Positions 51,555-56,348 of a stretch of DNA of 56,348 nucleotides are shown here, piece after piece. The notes under the pieces are model-generated. The model was given only the letters and a program-made list of their open reading frames with translations, had not been told where the DNA came from and ran no database searches. The stretch comes from an uncultured Prevotellaceae bacterium. GTDB lineage: Bacteria; Bacteroidota; Bacteroidia; Bacteroidales; Muribaculaceae. The stretch is taken from contig CAMVAP010000019.1 of NCBI GenBank assembly GCA_947165485.1, positions 1 through 56,348 on the forward strand, written 5' to 3'. The position numbers were made by a program, and so were the translations under genes. Within the stretch, counting starts at the first letter, position 1. Every line of letters begins with the position of its first letter.

Positions 51555-52418
51555 ATGATGACCGATAACGACAAACTGATGGCTGAACAGGAGAAGCCGT
51601 TGTATATCGTGACTGGCTCGACCGACAGCATGGGAAGCGTGATCACACGCAAACTAGCCGAGCAGGGTAAAGCCGTGCTGCTGGCAAGCCGCGATATTGC
51701 CAAGGCCGAGAACTATGCCACCCAGTTGCGCAAGGTGACCCGCAACAAGGACATCACTTGCTTGCAGTTGGACTTGAATTCCTTTGCACTGGTCAATGAC
51801 TTTGTGCGTCGCTTGCGCGAGTTGAACCGCCCTGTGGCGGCACTCATCAACAATGCCGGCCTGTTGCCACGCCGCAGTGAGATCTCGGAGGACGGTTTTG
51901 AACACGCAGTCCAGGTGAACTACCTGAGCACCGTGTTGCTGTCGATGCAGGTATATCCCCTCATTGAGGAGGGTGGGCACATTATCTTGTCCACCAGTGT
52001 ATCGCGCCGTTTTGTGTCGCTGCCCTATGAGTTCCCTGCCGTGTCCCACTTCACGCCCTGGGGAGCCTATGCCCAGAGTAAGCTGGCGCTCACACTGTTC
52101 TCCATCTACATGTCGAGTGTGATGAAGACACGTCGCGTGTCGGTGAACTGTGTCAACCCCGGTCTGTTGAAGAGCGGTGCGCTGGCTATGTCGCGCTGGA
52201 TGGATCGCGTGCCCGATTACCTGAGCCGCAATATACCCAGTCCCGAGGCTGGCGTGGTGCCCACCTTCCGAGCCCTGGAGAGCAAGGATACGGGTTACCT
52301 GTTCTCGGGTGCCGACAAGCAGGTGAAGACATCGACCATGCTCCGGAATCGTGAGATGTTTATCCGCGTGTGCAACGACACGATGCGCATCTTGAAGGAG
52401 TATATTGACAAACCGTAA
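51555..52418 (+). CDS. Short-chain dehydrogenase/reductase
   Basis: This 287-residue NAD(P)-dependent oxidoreductase belongs to the SDR superfamily. The cofactor motif is YIVTGSTDSMGSVITRKLAEQG, where Gly-x-x-x-Gly spacing is replaced by GSTDSMG. ALINNAGLLPRR and the YxxxK catalytic pair in GAYAQSKLAL follow. The C-terminal NPGLLKSGAL is typical. The ATG pair at 51555-51560 is chosen over a GTG 123 bases upstream, which would lie before the promoter. It precedes ribF. The substrate is unknown. Confidence 0.87.
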   Translation: MMTDNDKLMAEQEKPLYIVTGSTDSMGSVITRKLAEQGKAVLLASRDIAKAENYATQLRKVTRNKDITCLQLDLNSFALVNDFVRRLRELNRPVAALINNAGLLPRRSEISEDGFEHAVQVNYLSTVLLSMQVYPLIEEGGHIILSTSVSRRFVSLPYEFPAVSHFTPWGAYAQSKLALTLFSIYMSSVMKTRRVSVNCVNPGLLKSGALAMSRWMDRVPDYLSRNIPSPEAGVVPTFRALESKDTGYLFSGADKQVKTSTMLRNREMFIRVCNDTMRILKEYIDKP

Positions 52419-52482
52419 ACGAGAGAAGTGAGTTGAGTGAATTCCAGTGAATTCACTTTTTTATAACGATTTTATTTTAGGA

Positions 52483-53421
52483 ATGAAGATTCTGGGCGAA
52501 AACGACCGCCTGCCCTCGGGTAGCACAGTCGCTACCATTGGCATGTTTGACGGTGTGCACCGTGGACATGCCACGCTGGTTGATTTCCTGAACCGCGAGG
52601 CCGCCGCGCTGGGCAAGCAGTCGCTGGTCATCACCTTCCTGCGCCATCCCCGCATGGTGCTTCACCCCGACGAGTCCTTCAAGCTCATCATGCCGCTCAA
52701 TGACAGGTTCAAGCACATCGAGTCGCTGGGACCTGACCTGTTATTGCCGTTGAATTTCACCCCTGAGCTGTCGCGGCTCAACTCGGCTCAATTCATCGAG
52801 CTGCTGCGCGACCGCTATGGTGTGGGCGTGCTGGTGGCGGGTTATAACCACCACTTTGGCCACAAGCGGGGTGAGACCTTTGAGGACTATTGCCGTCATG
52901 GGGAACGCTTGGGGGTTAAGGTGGTCAAGGCTCCCGAGTACTTGGGCAAGTATGCCCCCGTGAGCTCCACCATCGTTAGGGGGCTTATCGCTGCCGGTAG
53001 GGTAGTGGACGCGATGCATTGCATGGGTCGTCCCCACATCATCAGGGGCAAGGTGGTGCATGGGTTCCACAATGGGCGCGGGTTGGGCTTCCCCACTGCC
53101 AACGTTGGCGAGATGGATCCCGACGTGTTGCTGCCCCACAATGGTGCCTATGCCGTGCTGGTGCATGTCGCTGGGCGGGACTTGCAGGGCATGGCCAACA
53201 TCGGCAAGCGTCCCACGCTGAACAATGGCGACCAACTGAGCATCGAGGTCAACCTGTTTGACTTTGAGGATGATATCTATGGTGAGGAAATCACGCTGGA
53301 GTTCATCAGCTTCCTGCGCCTGGAGTTCAAGATGTGTGGCCTGGAAGAGCTCAAGCGCCAGCTCACCCTGGACCGTGAGAATGCCAAGCGCCTATTAAAT
53401 GAATATTTAACCACTAATTAA
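52483..53421 (+). CDS. ribF: Bifunctional riboflavin kinase/FMN adenylyltransferase
   Basis: RibF converts riboflavin to FMN and then FAD. The N-terminal FAD synthetase domain has ATIGMFDGVHRGHATL (about 17-32) and GYNHHFGHKRGETFEDY. The C-terminal kinase domain has GRPHIIRGKVVHGFHNGRGLGFPTANV (about 185-211) and NIGKRPTLNNGDQLSIEVNLFDF. The ATG at 52483 (312 residues) fits the family; an in-frame ATG at 52447 adds only 12 residues. FAD from this enzyme would serve NadB and FrdA in the same window. upp follows after 10 bases. Confidence 0.95.
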   Translation: MKILGENDRLPSGSTVATIGMFDGVHRGHATLVDFLNREAAALGKQSLVITFLRHPRMVLHPDESFKLIMPLNDRFKHIESLGPDLLLPLNFTPELSRLNSAQFIELLRDRYGVGVLVAGYNHHFGHKRGETFEDYCRHGERLGVKVVKAPEYLGKYAPVSSTIVRGLIAAGRVVDAMHCMGRPHIIRGKVVHGFHNGRGLGFPTANVGEMDPDVLLPHNGAYAVLVHVAGRDLQGMANIGKRPTLNNGDQLSIEVNLFDFEDDIYGEEITLEFISFLRLEFKMCGLEELKRQLTLDRENAKRLLNEYLTTN

Positions 53422-53431
53422 TCATAGAGAA

Positions 53432-54088
53432 ATGGAAATTATCAACTTGTGTGAGCAGAACTCCCTCGTGGGACAGTTCATGAGCGAAATCCGTGATAAA
53501 GTGTTGCAGCAGGAACGCCTGCGTTTCCGCACCAATATCCAGCGCCTGGGGCAGATCATGGCCTATGAGATCTCCAAGAAGCTCCAGTATAATACCGTGG
53601 GGGTGACCACTCCGCTGGGTGTGAAGCAGTGCAATGTGCTGGCCGACCGTGTGGTGCTTGCCACCATCCTGCGTGCGGGGCTTCCGTTCCATGAGGGCTT
53701 CCTGAGCTACTTTGACGGTGCCGATAACGCCTTTGTGTCGGCCTACAGGAAATACTTCCCCAAGACCGATGACTTTGTGGTACACATCGAGTATATCGCC
53801 AGTCCCCGCCTTGATGACAAGACGCTGGTCATCGTTGACCCGATGCTTGCCACCGGCTCGTCGATGGAGCTGGCCTATCAGGCACTGGTGACCAAGGGGC
53901 ACCCAGCCCACATCCATGTGGCCAGCGTTGTGGCCACGCCCCAGGCTATCGAGGCCGTGCGCCAGCATCTGCCCAACGAGAAGACCACGTTGTGGACCTG
54001 TGACATCGACAACGAGCTCAACGAGCACAGCTACATCGTTCCGGGCCTGGGCGACTGCGGCGACCTCCTCTACGGCGAGAAAGAGTAA
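53432..54088 (+). CDS. upp: Uracil phosphoribosyltransferase
   Basis: This pyrimidine-salvage enzyme makes UMP from uracil and PRPP. The PRPP-binding motif LVIVDPMLATGSSMELAY (about 131-148) and ATILRAGLPFHEGFLSYF (about 78-95) are characteristic. The C-terminal uracil-binding region is represented by IVPGLGDCGDLLYGEKE. Length 218 is typical. It is cotranscribed with ribF (10 bases). The uracil released by PsuG in this same chromosome segment would be a natural substrate. Confidence 0.94.
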   Translation: MEIINLCEQNSLVGQFMSEIRDKVLQQERLRFRTNIQRLGQIMAYEISKKLQYNTVGVTTPLGVKQCNVLADRVVLATILRAGLPFHEGFLSYFDGADNAFVSAYRKYFPKTDDFVVHIEYIASPRLDDKTLVIVDPMLATGSSMELAYQALVTKGHPAHIHVASVVATPQAIEAVRQHLPNEKTTLWTCDIDNELNEHSYIVPGLGDCGDLLYGEKE

Positions 54089-54130
54089 AAAAGTGCTAAA
54101 TATCTGATATTCACTAGAAATTCTAGACCA

Positions 54131-54157
54131 ACTGAAAACTGAAAACAGACAACTGTA
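54131..54157 (+). repeat. ACTGAAA heptads in the nadB leader
   Basis: ACTGAAA, ACTGAAA, ACAGACA and ACTGTA units begin at 54131, 54138, 54145 and 54152 and end at the nadB ATG (54158). The 7-base period and the orientation match the ACTAAAA tracts elsewhere in the window. Confidence 0.65.
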
Positions 54158-55750
54158 ATGGTACGTAAATATGATTATCTCATCATCGGCTCGGGTGTGG
54201 CCGGTATGAGTTTTGCCCTCAAGGTGGCAAAGACGGGGACTGTGGCACTGGTGTGCAAGTCCAAGATGGAAGAGGCCAACACCGACCTGGCTCAAGGTGG
54301 TGTCGCCACGGTGACCAATCTGGAGGTGGATAACTTTGAGAAGCACATCCACGACACGATGGTGGCTGGTGACTGGCTCAGCGACCCCGCTGCTGTGAAT
54401 AAGGTTGTTACCGAGGCTCCGTCACAGATTCAAGAACTGCTGGGCTGGGGCGTGGACTTTGACAAGAACGAGAAGGGCGAGTTTGACCTGCACCGCGAGG
54501 GCGGGCACAGTGAGTTCCGCATCCTGCACCACGCCGACAACACGGGTCACGAGATCCAGGTGTCGCTCATTGAGACGGTTAAGAACAATCCCAATATTGA
54601 CATCTATGAGAACCACTTTGCCGTGGAAATCCTCACCCAGCATCATCTGGGCAAAATCGTGACACGCCGCACGTCGGGCATCGAGTGCTATGGCGCGTAT
54701 GTCCTCAATCAGGAGACGGGCGAGGTGGATACCTTCCTCTCTCGCGTGACGCTGATGGCCACGGGTGGTATCGGCTCGGTGTATCGCACCACGACCAACC
54801 CGCTGGTGGCCACTGGTGATGGCATCGCCATGGTCTATCGTGCCAAGGGTACCGTTCAGGACATGGAATTTGTGCAGTTCCATCCCACCGCCTTGTATCA
54901 CCCCGGTGACCGCCCCGCATTTCTCATCACCGAGGCCATGCGCGGCTATGGTGGCGTGTTGCGCAACCTGGGCGGCGAGGAGTTCATGCAGAAGTATGAC
55001 CCGCGCCTGTCGCTGGCACCCCGCGATGTCGTGGCCCGCGCCATCGACAGCGAGATGAAGCAGCGAGGAGAGGATCATGTCTTCCTGGATGTGACCCACA
55101 AGGATGCCGAGGAGACCAAGCACCACTTCCCCAACATCTACAAGCATTGTCTGGAACTGGGCATTGACATCACCAAGCAGTATATTCCCGTGGTGCCTGC
55201 GGCACATTACCTGTGTGGCGGTATCAAGGTCGATCTGAATGCTTGCTCCAGCATCAAGCGCCTGTATGCCGTGGGAGAATGCTCATGCACTGGCCTGCAT
55301 GGTGGCAACCGCCTGGCGAGCAATTCGCTGATCGAGGCCGTCGTATATGCCGATGCCGCGGCCAAGCACGCCATCGAGCACCTGGGAGAGTACAGCTGGC
55401 GTGAAGACATCCCCGCATGGGACGATGCCGGCACCATCCATCCCGAGGAAATGGTGCTCATCAGCCAGAGCGAGAAGGAAGTGGGAGAAATCATGGCCAA
55501 CTACGTGGGCATCGTGCGCAGCAACCTGCGTCTTGACCGCGCCTGGAACCGCCTGGACATCCTCTATGAGGAGACCGAGAAACTGTTCAAGACCAGCAAG
55601 GTGTCGCGCCGCATCTGCGAGTTGCGCAACATCATCAATGTGGCCTACCTTATCACCCGCCAGGCCAAGGACCGCAAGGAGTCACGCGGATTGCACTACA
55701 CCATCGACTATCCGCCGCAGCCCAAGAGCGAGGAAGACCTCAAACTGTAA
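54158..55750 (+). CDS. nadB: L-aspartate oxidase
   Basis: NadB oxidises L-aspartate to iminoaspartate, the first step of de novo NAD synthesis, using FAD and, in anaerobes, fumarate as acceptor. The FAD motif YDYLIIGSGVAGMSFALKVA is at 5-24. DLAQGGVATV is at about 44-53, and VEFVQFHPTALYHPGDRPAFLITEAMRG-like (here MEFVQFHPTALYH) at about 234. GGIKVDLNACSSIKRLYAVGECSCTGLHGGNRLASNSLIEAVVYA is at about 352-396. Length 530 is typical. The protein resembles FrdA but has no fumarate-reductase partners next to it. Confidence 0.95.
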   Translation: MVRKYDYLIIGSGVAGMSFALKVAKTGTVALVCKSKMEEANTDLAQGGVATVTNLEVDNFEKHIHDTMVAGDWLSDPAAVNKVVTEAPSQIQELLGWGVDFDKNEKGEFDLHREGGHSEFRILHHADNTGHEIQVSLIETVKNNPNIDIYENHFAVEILTQHHLGKIVTRRTSGIECYGAYVLNQETGEVDTFLSRVTLMATGGIGSVYRTTTNPLVATGDGIAMVYRAKGTVQDMEFVQFHPTALYHPGDRPAFLITEAMRGYGGVLRNLGGEEFMQKYDPRLSLAPRDVVARAIDSEMKQRGEDHVFLDVTHKDAEETKHHFPNIYKHCLELGIDITKQYIPVVPAAHYLCGGIKVDLNACSSIKRLYAVGECSCTGLHGGNRLASNSLIEAVVYADAAAKHAIEHLGEYSWREDIPAWDDAGTIHPEEMVLISQSEKEVGEIMANYVGIVRSNLRLDRAWNRLDILYEETEKLFKTSKVSRRICELRNIINVAYLITRQAKDRKESRGLHYTIDYPPQPKSEEDLKL

Positions 55751-55770
55751 ATCATCTGACCGTGGTATAA

Positions 55771-55827
55771 AACAACTGAACACTCTGAGTTGTCTGATTT
55801 TCAGATTCTTCAGAGTGTTCAGTTGTT
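55771..55827. terminator. Bidirectional terminator between nadB and DUF4834
   Basis: A perfect 18-bp stem (55771-55788 with 55810-55827) with a 21-base loop lies between convergent genes. Confidence 0.87.
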
Positions 55828-55852
55828 ATTTATCGGTTGTTAATGTTTGGAA

Positions 55853-56188
55853 TTACGGGATTTCCTCGTATTCGGCGTCGGTGATCTGCTCCTCGATGAT
55901 GGTGCGGGTGTCGCTGGAGGAGGTGGTTTCCTCGGTGACAGGGCCGGTGACTTCCTCAAAGTCGGCATACTCGCCCTCGCCGCTGGTGAAAATCTTGCGC
56001 TCACCGGTCTCGGTGTATTCTTCCTCCTCTTCCTCGTAGCGCTCACGGCGTGGCCGCTCATGCTGCTGGCGTCCGCGGAATGACTCGTTCACGCGTCGCT
56101 TCACGTTCTGCATGTAAAACCATCCCCGCAGCAGGGGAATGCCCACCATGAGGAATAGGATAAATAGTATGAATAGTAAGAAACTCAT
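55853..56188 (-). CDS. DUF4834 family small membrane protein
   Basis: This 111-residue protein has an N-terminal membrane helix (MSFLLFILFILFLMVGIPLLRGWF). The remainder is charged and low-complexity, with an acidic stretch (RYEEEEEEYTETGERK) and a Glu/Thr-rich end. It matches the pattern of DUF4834, a Bacteroidota-restricted family of unknown function. ACTAACA heptads precede its start and overlap the end of the next upstream gene. Confidence 0.75.
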   Translation of the reverse strand: MSFLLFILFILFLMVGIPLLRGWFYMQNVKRRVNESFRGRQQHERPRRERYEEEEEEYTETGERKIFTSGEGEYADFEEVTGPVTEETTSSSDTRTIIEEQITDAEYEEIP

Positions 56189-56225
56189 GGGTAGAGTTGT
56201 TAGTTCTTAGTTGTTAGTTGTTAGT
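56189..56225 (-). repeat. ACTAACA heptads in the DUF4834 leader
   Basis: On the plus strand TAG triplets occur at 56192, 56201, 56208, 56215 and 56222, 7 bases apart except for the first step of 9. The coding strand reads ACTAACA units leading to the DUF4834 ATG. Confidence 0.75.
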
Positions 56226-56348
56226 TTTCTCGCTTGATGATGGACAGCAGCACGTAGAGGATGATGACGAATGTGAGTCCTGGCAACCCCATCACCGCAA
56301 CTGCTGCCACAGTAGCAATCATCTGCAAATACTGTGCCCAGTTGTCCT
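56221..56348 (-). CDS. C-terminal end of a membrane protein (partial)
   Basis: A minus-strand frame is open from the right edge to TAA (56223-56221). It encodes about 41 residues, including DNWAQYLQMIATVAAVAVMG and a second hydrophobic stretch LPGLTFVIILYVLLSII, ending KREN. It is the carboxy end of a small membrane protein cotranscribed with DUF4834. The rest lies outside the window, and the family cannot be named. Confidence 0.55.
   Translation of the reverse strand, partial: DNWAQYLQMIATVAAVAVMGLPGLTFVIILYVLLSIIKREN

Overview
The window looks like chromosome from a member of the order Bacteroidales (phylum Bacteroidota). The evidence is: fused SecDF, the three-gene FrdC-FrdA-FrdB fumarate reductase, DUF3098-uppP-truB-queA in a row, DUF4834, secreted proteins with C-terminal sorting-like tails, BspA-type leucine-rich repeats, and many promoters of the Bacteroidota form TTTG-N19/20-TAnnTTTG. 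I cannot fix the family; Muribaculaceae or Prevotellaceae would fit. Most of the window is ordinary core chromosome. Accessory-looking patches lie at about 19.1-19.9 kb, 21.1-31.2 kb and 46.0-48.3 kb.

Layout. 0-6.7 kb: a terminator with a T7G9 run, secDF, tRNA-Arg(CCT), rubrerythrin and a 37-residue rubredoxin (oxidative stress), gapA divergent from mscL around nested palindromes, and a stand-alone LuxR-type HTH protein. 6.9-14.05 kb (minus strand): two paralogous metallophosphoesterases, aroA, a CvpA-family protein and two paralogous GH25 muramidases, closely spaced and possibly one transcription unit. 14.2-21.1 kb (plus): RNase R, the tRNA methylthiotransferase MtaB, a family 2 glycosyltransferase, a probable 13-codon remnant of an EcoRI-type DNA methyltransferase next to an ORF6N-domain gene, and an aldo/keto reductase with a ferredoxin tail.

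21.1-31.2 kb holds 1.3 kb without a convincing gene and then three large secreted-protein genes. That gap contains what I consider the most interesting signal: two diverged copies of a structured RNA about 600 bases apart. Each has three nested helices (a-b-c/c'-b'-a') and a long intrinsic-terminator stem that crosses them, with several compensatory base changes between the copies. Copy A has its own consensus promoter. Copy B ends 74 bases before the start codon of the first secreted-protein gene. They could be a pair of small RNAs or tandem leader/attenuators controlling the surface operon.

31.4-38.4 kb (plus): DUF3098, uppP, truB, queA, then the fumarate reductase operon. 38.5-46 kb: an EamA transporter, a small lipoprotein, a succinate-type CoA transferase, pgi, and an operon of a zinc-ribbon membrane protein, a 36-residue membrane peptide and a GNAT-like protein. 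46-51.2 kb (minus): a BspA-like repeat protein, psuG-psuK (pseudouridine catabolism) and an esterase. 51.5-56.3 kb: a short-chain dehydrogenase, ribF, upp and nadB on the plus strand, then DUF4834 and a partial membrane protein on the minus strand. gapA, pgi, fumarate reductase and the CoA transferase fit a glycolytic, succinate- and possibly propionate-forming anaerobe. A second recurrent oddity is a 7-bp periodic ACTAAAA-like tract just upstream of several start codons.
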